From Rhyzopertha dominica (Eukaryota > Arthropoda > Insecta > Coleoptera > Bostrichidae), in the NCBI GenBank assembly GCA_025024175.1, contig QCXZ01000001.1, forward strand, positions 27,832,942 to 27,896,941: a DNA stretch of 64,000 bases. The letters are read 5' to 3'. Below are positions 1-12,770 of the stretch, in pieces (positions within the stretch are counted from its first letter, which is position 1; each line of letters starts with the position of its first letter). The notes beneath the pieces were generated by a model, which saw only the letters and a program-made list of their open reading frames with translations, was not told the DNA's origin and searched no databases. Both the position numbers and the translations under genes were made by a program.

Positions 1-228
1 ATCAAAAACTGCTTAAAAAGTAAAATATCACGAACTAATTGCTTTTTCCGTACCAGGAATACAGTTTATTTCGGACTCGAAGTTTTACTCAAGCACGTCA
101 GGCAGGTCGGTGCTTCAGAACCAAGACGTCTAAAACGTCTTTTTGTCGGAAATCCGCCGTGTTTGCTCGTGACGTGGCTTTTTCAAAGTCGTTCTCAACG
201 GGAGCAGAGGTTGGAAAAGATATCTTAC

Positions 229-377
229 CGCGTTTCCTTTGCAGGCTATCCGTTTCGTTCCGTCCAGGCCACAGTCGGATGTTAATTCCAAAGCCGATTG
301 CTCGGGATTGTAAAGCACAGTGAGGGACGGCAGTTCAGTCAGGAGACAGCCGCCGGGTCCCATCGCCCACGAAGGGA
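229..377 (-). CDS. Exon of C-type-lectin-domain gene, segment after the lectin domain
   Basis: Read on the minus strand, a pyrimidine-rich acceptor (ATTTTTCAG) ends at 378 and a GTAAGA donor begins at 228. The first two exon bases complete the Val codon split after the exon at 10897-11054, giving CELPVPSWA across the junction. The exon then encodes 49 codons with GCLLTELPSLTVLY, NPEQSALELTSDCGLDGT and RIACKGNA, and ends in phase 0. Three cysteines (GGC, SDC, IAC) suggest an extracellular disulphide-bonded segment, but I cannot assign a domain. Base composition is clearly less AT-rich than the flanks, as expected of an exon. The lectin membership comes from continuity with the two upstream exons. 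The minus-strand reading frame open beyond the splice sites (130-441) is only partly coding. Confidence 0.87.
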
Positions 378-2441
378 CTGAAAAATAAGTAAAAGGAGAT
401 GAATAGACGATTCGCCGATAAGCGTGTTTCGTTTGAAACATTCAAACATCCAATAGGAGGGATGTCGTTTCTCCGACTCATGCTTTTTTACGAAAAACCA
501 TTTCGATTGATGTAAAAAAAACTTCAAAACGAATTTGAAGGCTTCTGGTGTGGGAGGTAGAAAGTGTGGCCTCCATAAGTAATTAAAACAGTCTGTATTG
601 ATTACTGATAATAATGTGCCGTTTCTTGTGTGTGACGTTGGTATTTTCCATTACGTTGGCACACAACCTACAGATTTTGGAAAAGAGACCATAAATAATA
701 TATAAATAATAAATATAATATATAAATAATCCCTAAATAACTTTATTATTTGAAAGAATTGGTTTTGAAAATCGGCAAGGTTATATGGTGAAAAATAAAG
801 AATTTAAACACTTGTACCGAGATACAATAAATCTAAACAACTAATTCAAAACACTACTATTTTAAGACTACTAATTCAGTAAACCACAATACTGCATGCA
901 CCAGCACTAAAAAAAAGCACCTGCGTCGCAAAGCTTTTCACTCGGATATCACTTGATTAACCCACAGACANAATATTATCTATTACCTAGACAAATAAAT
1001 CTTATGGCATGCACGAGAAAATTTTGTGACGACCAGTTGATCGTTTGTAGGGCAGAGAGTCTGCGCAGTGGCTGAGAATGACGACTGAGTAGATGTGTGG
1101 CAGGTCCTGTTGTTTGTAGTGACGTTGCCATGATGTTCCCATATAATATAATTCATCACAAAATCTTATCATTGCTTTAAACTTTTAGGTAATTATTTCT
1201 GTGGATATTTTTCTGAATTGCATGCCTGCAATTCTGGTCCACGGATGGCGCCGATAACAATATTATTTTCCACTTCCGGTTTAACTAAAAGTACTACATA
1301 ACTTTGTTTTAAATAGCACACCCTGTATATTTTTATATTTTTGGTAGTAGAATAAAAAACTGAATTCAAATATAAGGTAAACATAATTCTTTGTGCACAA
1401 AAAACCAATAAAAGAATTTAAAAAATGAATTAATTTTAAAAATTATTCATATTTTGTTTATTTATAAGAACATACTCAAAAAATAAATAAATTATTGTTC
1501 AAATTGTGCTCAATTTACAACTCGGTAAGATGCCTTAGTGAATTCTGCACCACCACGTAATGCGATTTAGTTCTTCGGATATCGGAAGTGTTGCATGTTT
1601 TGCTGTTTTTGTATATTTGACATTTTAAGTAACCCTACAAGAAAAATCTAGTGGCTACCTATATATCTGGAGAACGGGCCAGACATCCAATTACTCTTCT
1701 GCAACCAATTCAGCGTGAAGGAAATATTTTATTTAAATAATTACGGACATTAATAGAAAAATGTGGCGGAAATTCATCCTGTTGGAATTAAATACTTTTA
1801 TTTGGTTGATTAATATTATTTGGATTGGGAAAAAGAGGTGCATGTGCTGGCACAACACTATTTCTTAACAAATTCAAATAAAAGTAGTATATTTCCTTTC
1901 ATAGAAAATGGACCAATTATGTTGTTTCAGACCACATATTTACTTCTTGAGGGCGCATCGTCTAATGAGGATTTTCTGATGTTAACTGTACCCGTCAAGA
2001 AAAACCCTACTATTTGGTTTATTGGTTGCTGATTAAGTCTGCGATTGTTTTGTTAAGTTAAGTAGTTGAATAGAGGGTTGCTGTCACCCAGCTGAACTTC
2101 GTCTTGCATACTTTGAGTTGTATATATTGTAAAGAGTAATTGTATACAGTAATAAAGGTACTATTGTTATTATTATATTTCTGAATGGTCCTACTGGTTG
2201 TGCTTTTATTAATTTGGCGATGCAGATAAACAAATAAAGTACGGACTTCTTCAAAAGAACGTTGACAGCTGCCGTCACCGCTAAGATTCTGTAAGCTTTA
2301 GTGCCGTTTTCGAAATTGTTAACGACTTTTCATAACAATTTGACAGCTTTTATTTAATTTTTTGAAAATTTGAAAATCACGTAACAGCTAAACTAGTAAT
2401 AAAATATCTCTTGAAAAACTGTTCACTAGAAATCATAATAG

Positions 2442-2467
2442 AATAATAATAATAATAATAATAATAA
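2442..2467. repeat. (AAT)n microsatellite
   Basis: About eight uninterrupted AAT units in the large 3' intron. Confidence 0.9.
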
Positions 2468-4814
2468 AATAAAATACAAACAACACAAGAAGTCGCATAA
2501 TGNCATGAACTAGGTCTTACAAAGAAATTTCTTTATTAGAAACAGTTGGAATCGCCAAAAGTGGTAACGCCTCCTTGATGTGCATTCTAGATGTGTTTAT
2601 AATGTAGGTAAGTAATTAGTTTCAGATTTTTTGATAGGAGATAGTAATATTCTGAATTTCATTTGAAAATAGTAAATTAAACATTTTATCGACTATTAGT
2701 AGAAAGAATACTTGTTGGTATGTTGCAATTTGAAACATACCAAAGGTTATTCTTTGCTACTAATAGAAAAATCCTGCATATGACCACCTCAAAATATTTG
2801 AAACAGTACAAGCGAAAGTTGGTCTGAAAAAATTAAGAAAGAGTTGTAGGTAAACTGGTAGTAGTACTTTGCAGTGGATTCGCCAGATTGCATTACTGCG
2901 GCTTTCTCTCACTCTTATGTAGTCATACTGTTTTGTATACAGTGGGGACTATTTGTGTTAGTTATGCATTCGGTATTTTCAATTGAATTTAAAAAATATA
3001 ATAAAAAAACTTATTAGTAAGGCGCTGAATAACCAAGTTACAACTGAAAATTATCGAGAAGTTTGGTATTTCGCGAATAGTTTCTGATGTTAACAGTTTT
3101 CAATCCTGTAGAACAGGAATGCCGTGAGGATACTTAAAATCTTACCCAAGAAGTAATAAAATTCGTAATTCAAAGCAAAATAGATCAACATAAGTTAAAC
3201 ATTTCATCCTAAAATTAATTTTATTCTGAACAGCTCCTTTGCAAATACAAGAGGTCTCTTGTGTAATGCAGGAGAAATCAAAGCGGACGTAGGGCCGCAG
3301 GTTTGCCTTGCGTTTTTCCATTAAACAGATAATTCTAAAGGCTGCTTTGTTTTTGAGTTCGGTTAAACGTAATTCGACACAAGGAGTTTAATTTTAGGTT
3401 TTGTTTAAATTAGCGGAAACCTTCCTGCCAGGTAAACAGAGAAGTCCTTTTCAGCAGAGTATTTAAATTTAAATAGAGTACGCGTGTTGAACTCTATAAC
3501 GCTAACGGCTAAGACGTGCTCTTAGAGGATCAGGACGGTAAAGCGGAGCTGTCTAGTTATGTTATTCCTAAAAGTCACTTTGCTTGTAATTATGATCGTG
3601 CAGTTAATTTTACGAATGTGGTGGACTATTAGGTTTATATGCAAAATTAATATATTGATATCCACAACATGGTTTATGTGCAATTGTATACGTTATCATA
3701 AATTACCTTTATTGATTTTTTCGGCGTTTGTCACCAAAATTAACTCTTCATTAATCGAAATGAAAAAGAAATTATTGAAATTTAATATGTAGTACTAAGG
3801 ACAAGAAAGGAAATTTTGTTGTTTATAAATATTGTTCGTTACAAATAGCAGTCGAAAAATTTTGGGAATATCAATAACTTGATACCATTACTTTGCAAAA
3901 AACCAACTGCAGCGTGAGCAGTACGGAGTTTAGCATTATCGTAATGAAAAATGATTTAATGACTTCTGGAAAACAAATTGTTGTATGCCATTCAGCATTT
4001 ACTGTACAATGATTCTCGACTCGATTTAGCTATGAAACAAGTAAACAATTGTTGTCATTTTTTTCTCTAAATACTCAAACTGTCGATTGGTGCTTGATTT
4101 CCGGTTTATAAGAATATATCCACGATTCATGGCCCGTAATAATATCGTAGATATGTTTCGAAAATAATGAGGTATTATAAGGTCTGCGAAATGTACAAGG
4201 ATGCCTATATATACAACAGATATGGCGGCAGGACTATTCCTTGATTGATCCTGCAACGAAGCATGATCACACTTTATTTATTGCAACCAGCGATATATAC
4301 TTCAGTTTCACTACAAATGTAACAGCTAAACATTCGATGCATTGTTGTTAAGTCAAAACCTAACGAAAATCGTAATAAATTATAGCGCGAACGTTTTCAT
4401 ATGCTGGCTCCATTTCTCATACGACTCGAATATTTCAAAGAAGCATAGTGTCCAAACGAAGTAATTGTTTTACAATCTGATAAAAACGCCGAACTTCTGA
4501 CAGATGTCAGGACTTATTTACCAGGCTATTAGATTCCTGAAATTTTTCGACTGCCATAAACTATAAACTATCTTCAGTTTTAAAGGCTCTCTGTTCAGAA
4601 AAAATTTACAACTGAAAATGTATGTACTTTGATATGTTGTTATCTTTTAAGTCATCGTAGATGAAATTTAACGTCCTCATCACAAAAATATTGAGTTTTT
4701 CTGAAAACTTTTCAGGATTCGTTTTCCATTTCTTTGCTTATTTATTTTTAGTTTTTCATATGTGCTAAAGTAGTACTGTAAATAATTTATTCGGTGGATC
4801 AAGTATTTTAGCAA

Positions 4815-4918
4815 CATGCTTGTCTATGCTATGCTGTCTGCACCGCAACCAACTGCAGATAGATCTTATTAGTTTAGGTCTAGTGCAGACAGCATGGCAC
4901 AGAACTGGTTTTGCTTAA
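4815..4918 (+). repeat. Dispersed repeat copy (family with the 60.5-kb foldback)
   Basis: Shares the landmarks TCTATGCTRTGCTGTCTGCA, CAACCAACTGCAGATAGATC, GCAGACAGCATGGCA and AGAACTGGTTTTGC with 16594-16698, 60482-60635, the inverted copy at 60727-60890 and, partially, 62815-62880. This copy lacks the middle part (CTATCATTATAGCTCATCAG) seen at 60.5 kb. There is no coding potential. The family identity is unknown to me. Confidence 0.8.
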
Positions 4919-5589
4919 GATTTTAGATATTTCACCTTCAATAAAATCAACGCTAACGTTTCTGTAGCTTCAAAGGGTTCTTATTGTCCTTATTTACCAG
5001 ATTCTTTGCCCTGTCAAGATCGCCATCCTCTCAATGCAATGAATATCTGGTTTTTTGCCAACATCGTTATGATAAAGAATTCCACATTATATATTTAAAT
5101 CCTTGCTCCAAAATCAAGTTACCAAACTATTTTGGAAACGTATGATAATGTTTGCCTTTATATAAGGTGAAAATTCATGTTTTTGATACCGAATGTAAAT
5201 AAAAAAGATACTGTAAGAACGAAGATGCCTTGGAGTCAGAAGGTATAATGTTGCTGTTAAGTTTTTGTCAGGGTTCGCCTACCTTTGCATTAGCCAGGAC
5301 TGCTCTACTAGTATGCGCTGTTTTCAGTCCGTGCGCAAACTAATGAAAGATGTCGACCGCTTTTGTGTTCAGTAATTTGAAATAACAACTTGCCATATGC
5401 TTTCAGACACAAACTAATGGCGCGTCATGATGATAATGTTGTGGGGAGAGTACTGCAAACTTTGCGTGTTAATCAAAGTTGTAGCCGATAGTAATACGCG
5501 AGAGAGACGAAAGCGCTCTGAATTAATGAGAAACGCAGGGAGGCAATTGATAAGTAATAGTAATTGAAAATTACTTCAGCTTCCGTGTA

Positions 5590-8146
5590 TACAGGGTGGC
5601 CCATTAGTGCGTGGAGGGAATATCACGCAATTGTTATTATAGGTTTAAAATTCTGCGAGTGCAGCGTGGCAGGGAGTGCTTAAGTCTACAAAATAAAAAT
5701 ACTTTCACTCCTCTCCCACATATACAGGGGTGGTTCAATACACCCTATATATTATTTCATTTTTGGATTCCCCTTTTAATTTTAATGGGACTTAATATAA
5801 GATGTACGGGTTCTAAAATACACTGTTGTAAAATTATTTCATTTTTTTCAAAACCTTTATAGCTAGATCACCTGTAGATATAAAGGATTAATATAAGAAT
5901 AGTTAGTAGAACTAAAATTTAGTTTAGAAAATTGATCATATTCAATCCCAGCCAACTCGATTTTTTTTTAAATCGCACCCTATTTTACTTTCACCGTAGT
6001 TCAATGCGCAAATTAATTTCCTCTTATATGATATAAATAATATGTATTTATCTCTAATAGCTTTTAAGAAAATTGCATATTTTTAGGTTTAGTGATAAAC
6101 AATGACTGCGCTTTTGTTAGCTTCAAACTGACAATGTCTGCTTGATGTCAGTAGTTCTACTACATATGTATGATATTTGTACTGCTTTAGTCATATAATA
6201 TAATATTTAAAATTTAAAAACCAAATAATTATAGAGAACATATGAGTATTATGGTTTAATTGAAAATTCAAAAACATGGTTAAAAAGCAAGAGCAACAAA
6301 CGTAACCCATAACAAAGTAAAATAAAATACAAAAGTGAAAACGAAACAAAAAAAATACAAGAAACGTAACACAAAACAACATAAAAGTAACAAAAGTATC
6401 TGAAAACAACAAAGCAACAAAATGCAAGAAACGTAACACAACTAAATAACTCAAAAGTAACAATAGTATGTGAATAAAAGGAAACGAAGAATGTAATGGC
6501 ACTGCAACCTACAACAAATGTTCAAAATGGCGACCGTTGTGGTGCAAACACATTTCAACTCTACTACGAAATGAGACCGCCACCCTAGTTAAGATTTCGG
6601 TTGTAATACCCCTGAACGCTTCTCTTACTCTATTTTTAATATCTTCCGTCGTCGTAGGTGGAGTTTGGTAGACAATATTTTTAATATAGCCCCACAAAAA
6701 AGTCAATTGTTGTTAGGTCAGGTGATCTTGCTGGGCACTGAACTTCCTATCCATTTTTCTGGGAATTGTTAAGCCACATTGTCACTATTTGGCCATTGTG
6801 GGCAGGAGCTCCGTTGTGCTGAAAATACATGTCTCTCACGTAAGCCAAAGGGACATTTTCCAGCAAATCAAACAGTTCAATCTCTAGAAAATCTCTATAC
6901 CACACGAAATTTAAGGTACCTTCAATAAAGTATGGTCTTATTATGTAGCTTCGAATAATTCCAGCCCATACATTTATAGACCACCTGTGTTGGTTATGTT
7001 TCATTCGTAGATGGTGCGGGTTTTCATCGGAGTAGTAATGATAGTTGTGGCAATTAACAAATTCATTTCTGTGGAGCGTGGATTCGTCCGCAGAAAGAAC
7101 ATTTATTAAAAAATCCATATCGTCGTTCATTTTTTCTAATATTAGGGCGCAGAAGTTAGTCCTGCTTCGAAAATCGCCTTCGTCCAACTCTGGATGCAGT
7201 TGTAACCGGTAAGGATGGAAACTATTTTTCTTCAAAATTAGTTGTACTGAAGTGCGGCATATTCCAAAATTTCGGCTTACTTGCCTACAACTTCTTCTAC
7301 GACGGCAGCCATGACGTTAAATTCATTTTCTTCAGTTAAATAATTCTTTGCCATATCATGCTTATTATACACCACAGATCCTATCTGCAAAAACCATTCA
7401 AAACTTTTCTGAATGTCTCTTCCCTCAGCTTTCTTTCCCTATCAGGAAACCGTGCAGCGTAAACTCTACTTGCCAATAAGGGATTTTTATCCGATTCTCC
7501 CAGGATGAACACCATGTCAACTAGTTCATTTTGAGAGTCATTTTGAAAAACTAGGTATACTAAACACGTAGATAAATCACTAATAACACTAAGCAAACAA
7601 TGACAGTTTAAAGCTGATAAAAGCGCATTCATTGTTTTCCCCATAGCCTACTATAAAAAAGGACTAAAATATAACTAAACCTAAAAATATGCAATTTTCT
7701 TAAAAACTATTAGAGATAAATACATACATCTTTATATCATATTAATTTGTACATTGAACTACGGTGAAAGTAAAATAGGGTGCTATTTAAAAAAAATCGA
7801 GTTAGCTGGGATTGAATATGATCAATTTCATAAACTAAATTTTAGTACTATTAACTATTCTTATATTAATCCTTTATATCTACAGGTTATGTGCATTTTA
7901 TTAGTAACATCCCTGCGAAAACTGTATACCTCTAGCTATAAAGGTTTTGAAAATATATTGGGTGTTCCATTAAAAAATATATAAGAATGTATTCAACAAC
8001 CTCCGTATATGTGGGGGGAGGAGTAAAAATATTTTTATTTAGTAGACTTAAGCACTCCCTACCACGTTGCACTCGCGGAATTATAAAAACTATAAGTAAT
8101 AACAATTGCGTAATATTCCGTCCACGAACTAATGGGCCACCCTGTA
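5590..8146 (-). mobile_element. Mariner-like DNA transposon with long terminal inverted repeats
   Basis: Both ends read TACAGGGTGGCCCATTAGT inward, and TA dinucleotides flank the element (5588-5589 and 8147-8148), the duplication typical of Tc1/mariner insertion. Whether the TA belongs to the repeat or the duplication is ambiguous by 2 bp. The terminal inverted repeats are unusually long, about 5590-6095 and 7664-8146, and have diverged by small indels and substitutions. The interior carries a broken transposase on the minus strand. The element lies in an intron of the lectin gene. Confidence 0.88.
6509..7650 (-). pseudogene. Broken mariner/IS630-superfamily transposase (DUF4817-type N-terminus)
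   Basis: Three minus-strand pieces follow the order of the common insect transposase. The N-terminal piece (7381-7644) has LVDMVFILGES and ARFPDRERKLREETF, the helix-turn-helix end. The middle piece (6747-7235) has FHPYRLQLHPELDEGDF, SADEST (first catalytic Asp), SINVWAGI and YFQHNGAPAHN. The C-terminal piece (6509-6706) has GYIKNIVYQTPPTTTEDIKN. Frameshifts separate the pieces near 7236-7380 and 6707-6746. The usual FQHDGAPAH motif reads FQHNGAPAH, so the second catalytic acidic residue is changed. The gene should be inactive. The family assignment is from remembered motif patterns. Confidence 0.85.
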
Positions 8147-10896
8147 TAAAGAGACGGTTATATCTAAAGTTGGAGAAATAATGCAAATTTTACCTGAGCT
8201 TAAATTAGCAAAATTATATCATAGTTCGATATAAAATGATAAATCTAACCAGCAACCCTACTGAGGCTTATTGTGGTCTTAACATTTGGTTGAAGTTATA
8301 CAAGAAAAACTAACTTTGTGAGGCATAAATCAAATCAAGTCATGCGTATTTTCTTGAGGCAAGCGGTCCCAGGCTTGTTAAATATATATGTATATATAAA
8401 TAGTCCAAAAACCTTTGATTGCTGTGGCAATTACTGAGATCTTCTACTGATTGTACTCCAATTGCTGATGTTTAATGCAACATAAGATCTTACAATTTAT
8501 TATAAATAAGCTTTTACATTTATCGATTTGAAAATAAATTAATATAATATTATCGTATCTTAAGGGGATCTAATATCTGATTTTGATAATTAACCCCAAT
8601 ATTAAAGTACTCCTTCAATATTAAATGAATAATAATATATAGGTGGTTACTAAATCGTTGTATATTATAAATATATGTTCAAATATATTATCGTACCTGA
8701 TTGATGAGAAGCCAAAATATATATTTCTATTTATTTTTCTTGCTGTAATTTTCAGTTTTTTAAAGTGTATCTTCCACAGATTTAAAAATTGTGACGATGA
8801 CTCTGGCCGGTTTTGCAAGTTCTCCTTTATTCCTTCTCGGTAATAGGATAAATAGAAGATTTTTAATGCAAGAAACTTGGTAAATTGATGGGTAGTAACG
8901 GTCGTCACTTGCTGATAATTCAGGAAAAAAATCAGGACAATTCGACCAAGACAGCGGAAAAAAGAGTACTTTTCAAATACAGCCAAGGTTTTTGGATTCA
9001 AACCATCTTCAGAGCGTCTACAATAGTGCTTTTATATACTGTTAACAGAACAGTACATGGCAAAACCCCTCACCTACCATATCAAAGAACACCATTCCAC
9101 CAATGTGGTTGACAAGCAGAGTTGGTCTAGGTATTATTTTTTTTATTTTAATGCCACTAGACGCATATGCGGTTCCCTGACTACATTAAGGTGCATAGCT
9201 TTTAATATTGTAACATGTTCGTATTCTAATTTGTAATATTTTTAAAAATCTTGACCAGCTTTGCTTGCTCACCACAATGACGTTCTTTAGATATGGCAGA
9301 GTGCTTGTGCAACCACGTAAATTGAAGGTAACAAAGTTTTTGCTATGCATTGTTCAGTAAGAACGTATAAAAAATCAATGTAGAAGCTCTGAAGATGGTT
9401 TGAGTAAAATCTCTTACTCGAGTGAATATTGTTTGTATTTATTTGCCTTGTCTTACAGTCCGGGAGCCCACGCCAGAGTTTTACTATAAATCGTAACAGA
9501 GCTGATATGGCACGTAGACTTTTTTTTGTAAAGAAAAATGGCCGTCAGCTGGCACAACCTTGGTGGATAGCTCATCAAAGAGGTATATTTGTTGTTATTA
9601 TGAAAATACAAGAAAACATCCTGAGCTGAATTTTCGTGGTGGGTTATACGTCACCTGCCCTTATGAATATATACAGGTTGGTTTAATTATCGTGCTCTTC
9701 CAAATGACGGCTTTATTTGAAATCTTAGAGAAAAATGTTTCAAATAAAAGTAGTATCACCCAAGGAGTACTCGATAAATCAATACAGCATATGTACACAG
9801 GATTGTCAGTTTTCGAGTGCTGAGCTAAATTTTAAATAGAACCACCAACTTTCTATGATGGATATTGATTATACCTGAAGTTCTGAGTAAAAATTATTAA
9901 GATTTATTTTTTAAAAACGGTTTTGGAGATATGGATAGCTGGTGTAGTTATCGAGTTGATATGTTGATATTTATAATTTCAAAAAATTTGTTATTTTCCA
10001 TTAAGAGTGTACTTAAATCTTTCACCATGCAGTAGGCGACAACACGTTATGCAACAGGGCAAAAAATGTAAATCATGTTTTCCATTACTGGTTTTTTCTT
10101 TGATTTTATTCGAATATCTGGAAAAACTGGTGCCATTTTTTGAGGAGTTAATGATATTTCACATTTTTTCACCTGTTTTCTATTCTTTCAATTCTGTTGT
10201 GATATTTTTGATAGATTTAGTAACTAAATGCATATTAAGTGAAGAAATTTTCACCATTCTACTGACAAAGTTGCACAGCTTTACTGGTAAACTTGATTAT
10301 GCAACGATTATTGGCGGTTTTGAGGTAAAACCAGCGCCAGCTACTTGTTAAAAACTTTTATTTATAAAATTGTATTTCGACTCAAATATGACCATATTTG
10401 GCAATACAATTCTTGATATTTTGATGTATTTAATTATTTTTTTATTATAGAAACCTGTATACGTGCGTCTTCCAAATTCCGCAAAAAAATTCATTACAGT
10501 ATTGGTCGGCCTTTTAAGGACCCTACACATAACCTCCAAACTCACGTTTTGAGTACTTAAATAACTCTTACAATCCATGACATCCACATTTTTAATATTC
10601 TCTTTATTTCAAATCTTAAGTTAAGTCTAATTCTGAAAGACACGTTACATTTCCAATGACATCAGTTTTCTCATTCCTTGTCGGCTTTGAACCAGCTTTA
10701 ACCAAATGCTACGTCAGATAATCCCAAGTGATTTACTAATGAAACTTCTTCAATTCTTGAACAAGCAGCTACATCTGCAGACTACCCCTGCATTCCTCAA
10801 AGGCCATACATTCTCTTCCTGTTTAATAAAACGCGCCCTTCTCCCCGGTTCACCAGACCTCGTAAGCCGCTTTCATAACTGCCATTAATAATTTAC

Positions 10897-11054
10897 CTGG
10901 TAGTTCGCATATGAAGGAGGCGACAGTCGGTCCGCCGCAGGGCAGCGCCTTCCACCAGAAGTCTGCCGCCGGATCCATGGCGGCGCAGAGGGGATCGCTG
11001 CCCGCCGGAATTGCTTCCTGCCAGTATCCTTCGCTGCTCAGGGGCCGGAAATCC
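10897..11054 (-). CDS. Exon of C-type-lectin-domain gene, C-terminal half of the lectin domain
   Basis: On the minus strand the acceptor TACTGCTGCAG ends at 11055 and the GTAAAT donor starts at 10896. The first base completes the Ser codon left by the exon at 24573-24687 (TC plus G), giving FAWSDFRPLSSEGYWQE across the junction. The exon encodes PLCAAMDPAADFWWKALPC and GGPTVASFICELP. The three cysteines (LCAA, PCGG, FICE) match the C2-C3-C4 pattern of C-type lectin domains. The WND calcium motif is absent (WWK occupies that area) and no EPN or QPD is seen, so calcium-dependent sugar binding is doubtful. The exon ends in phase 1 and joins the exon at 229-377. Its GC content is far above the surrounding intron. 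Confidence 0.92.
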
Positions 11055-11340
11055 CTGCAGCAGTAACGTTTGCACGTTTAATGCACTGTGGGTTGGCGGC
11101 GGCCGCGAGTCGCGGTGTGAATTTTTCACGCCGGGTGGAGTTTACTCCACCTGACGTGGATTGAGGTTAACTTTTATTTTGTTTGAATTACATATTTATA
11201 AAACCTAGCGGATTGGCTTTAAATTGCCCAATAGGGTAACCAGTGGCGGATTTAGCGCATAAGAGACCCTTTGCGTACTTTTAGTATCAGTTTCCGCTAA
11301 GTTAATATAAACAGAATGTGCGTTTTGTGTATACATGTAT

Positions 11341-11660
11341 AAAATAGGCCTATAGATATACTAGTATATATTGAAAAAGTATTGTCAGCTTTGACCAGGA
11401 TTCGAACCCGGGACCTTTTGNTTACTAGTCAAACGTGCTAACCATTAAACCNCTATTCAAATTCCAGGTCAAAGTGTCATATATACGTCAAAGTTTACGA
11501 CATGTAATGCTACTGAACGCCATCCCGCGCATTTGCAGCTGAACCGCTCGTAGCTTCAGTATTGATGGTGAAACGCTTAGCACATTTGTTAGTAATCAAA
11601 ACGTCCCGGGTGCGAATCTTGGCAAAGCTGTCAATATCTTTCTAATACGTATATAGACCT
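11341..11660. repeat. Inverted pair of tRNA-Thr-like sequences
   Basis: On the minus strand, 11387-11462 resembles tRNA-Thr(AGT). It has a perfect B box GGTTCGAATCC (11408-11398), an A-box-like TGGTTAGCACG (11444-11434), a T stem, and a 7-nt anticodon loop CTAGTAA with anticodon AGT at 11426-11424. The acceptor stem pairs only partly. On the plus strand, 11553-11632 is a more decayed copy (GGTGCGAATCT at 11609-11619). Similarity extends outward on both sides (TTGTCAGCTTTG / AAGCTGTCAA, then a TATATAC-rich end), so the whole region is a foldback. It is more likely a tRNA-derived SINE or MITE than a working tRNA. Confidence 0.72.
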
Positions 11661-12266
11661 GCTACCCCAATAAATATTTATGTTAATTAGAAATACATTT
11701 AGGCGATTATTATTTTTGATCCGTAGTATAATTACTACACATCCCAGGTTATTAGTAATTAATGTTAACATTTCGAAAATAACGTTTATTAGTATAAAGT
11801 GGGAAGTAGAATAATATAGCAACATCAAAACTCATTAAAACATATTATTAAAAAAAGTTGTAATAGTACCTAGTCGTAGTAGTAGATGGTTTGAAATTTG
11901 AAATGTGATCAGCGGGGTCGATCTGAATGATGGTGATGAGGCCCCTTATTCATCTATGTTAATATTACTAATATTTTGCTAAGTAAACGTACATTAATAA
12001 ATATTTTAACAAGACTAAAATAGTAAGCATGGTTTCAATACTCATAATATAACTGGTAGGAGGAAATCGAACCAGTGTTGCTAACAGTATGGGAGAAACC
12101 TTTAAACATGTATCAAAGCACAACTACCTACACAATAATAGAGAGGTTTCAATAGACCAAAATAAGCCAGTTTTCTAAAATTCGTCGTGTCACGCCTTTA
12201 AATATAAGTAATTGCCGGAATTAACATATAACACAATTGACATTTTGCTTGAAATCTGGATATACC

Positions 12267-12770
12267 TACAGGGTGTCTCAAGGTTCTAAAAAAAGCCCTA
12301 TAACTTGTTTATTATTAGAGATATTGACATCTTTACTTATCTGTTATCAATTTTGATTCGTGGCGCTTTCTTGTCCATATGTGCATTTTAATGGTCATGC
12401 TAATCATTTATTTTTATTCGTATACCACCCCACATTTATTCGTTTTTCTGCTCTAAGCGATCTTAAATTTCCCCAAATCAAATGTTAATCAACGAATTTA
12501 GCAAAACTCAAACTATTATAAGCTCAAAAACGCTAAAAAAGTAAACGAAACTTGTGAAACAGTACTTAATTTAAAAACTAGATCACCTAACCATATCCGT
12601 GTTGTAACTGTTCAGAGCATATTGAAAGTTTATATAACATATTCCTATGTCACGTCCTCCTCTTGCATGATTATTATTATGTTTCATTTTGAATAAAACG
12701 GTAAAAAATGTAAAAATCTTACACTTGTAAGTTGCTGCCATCTACCAGTGTCATTTTAAACCTCTATCGC
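12267..12770 (+). repeat. Dispersed CAGGGTG-ended repeat, related to 48400-48740
   Basis: Starts TACAGGGTGTCTCAAGG, the same first bases as the ends of the 36.4-kb element. About 340 bp of it (roughly 12430-12770) matches 48400-48740 in inverted orientation, including GACATAGGAATATGT, AACTTTCAATATGCTCTGAA and TTACAACACGGATA. No coding capacity is seen. It is probably a non-autonomous mariner/Tc1-type element; the distal end is not resolved. Confidence 0.68.

Larger units (their letters stand above)
378..10896 (-). other. Intron of the lectin gene (10,519 bp)
   Basis: Defined by the GTAAAT donor at 10896 and the CAG acceptor at 380-378. It contains an (AAT)n tract, one copy of a dispersed repeat (4815-4918) and the mariner-like element at 5590-8146. 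In 378-2440, 2470-4814, 4919-5587 and 8147-10896 I see only AT-rich sequence with short chance reading frames. A motif CTCTGAAGATGGTTTGA occurs in opposite orientations near 9003 and 9388 and may be a retroelement scrap. Confidence 0.8.

Noticed and set aside
130..441. 103-codon minus-strand frame as a complete small gene
   Set aside because: Only 229-377 is exon; the outer parts are intron beyond consensus splice sites.
6191..6502. 103-codon Phe/Leu-rich minus-strand frame inside the mariner-like element
   Set aside because: Low-complexity translation of a repetitive AAC/AAAGT-rich strand; not a membrane protein gene.
10893..11129. 78-codon minus-strand frame with Arg/Pro-rich peptide
   Set aside because: Wrong frame of the true lectin exon at 10897-11054.
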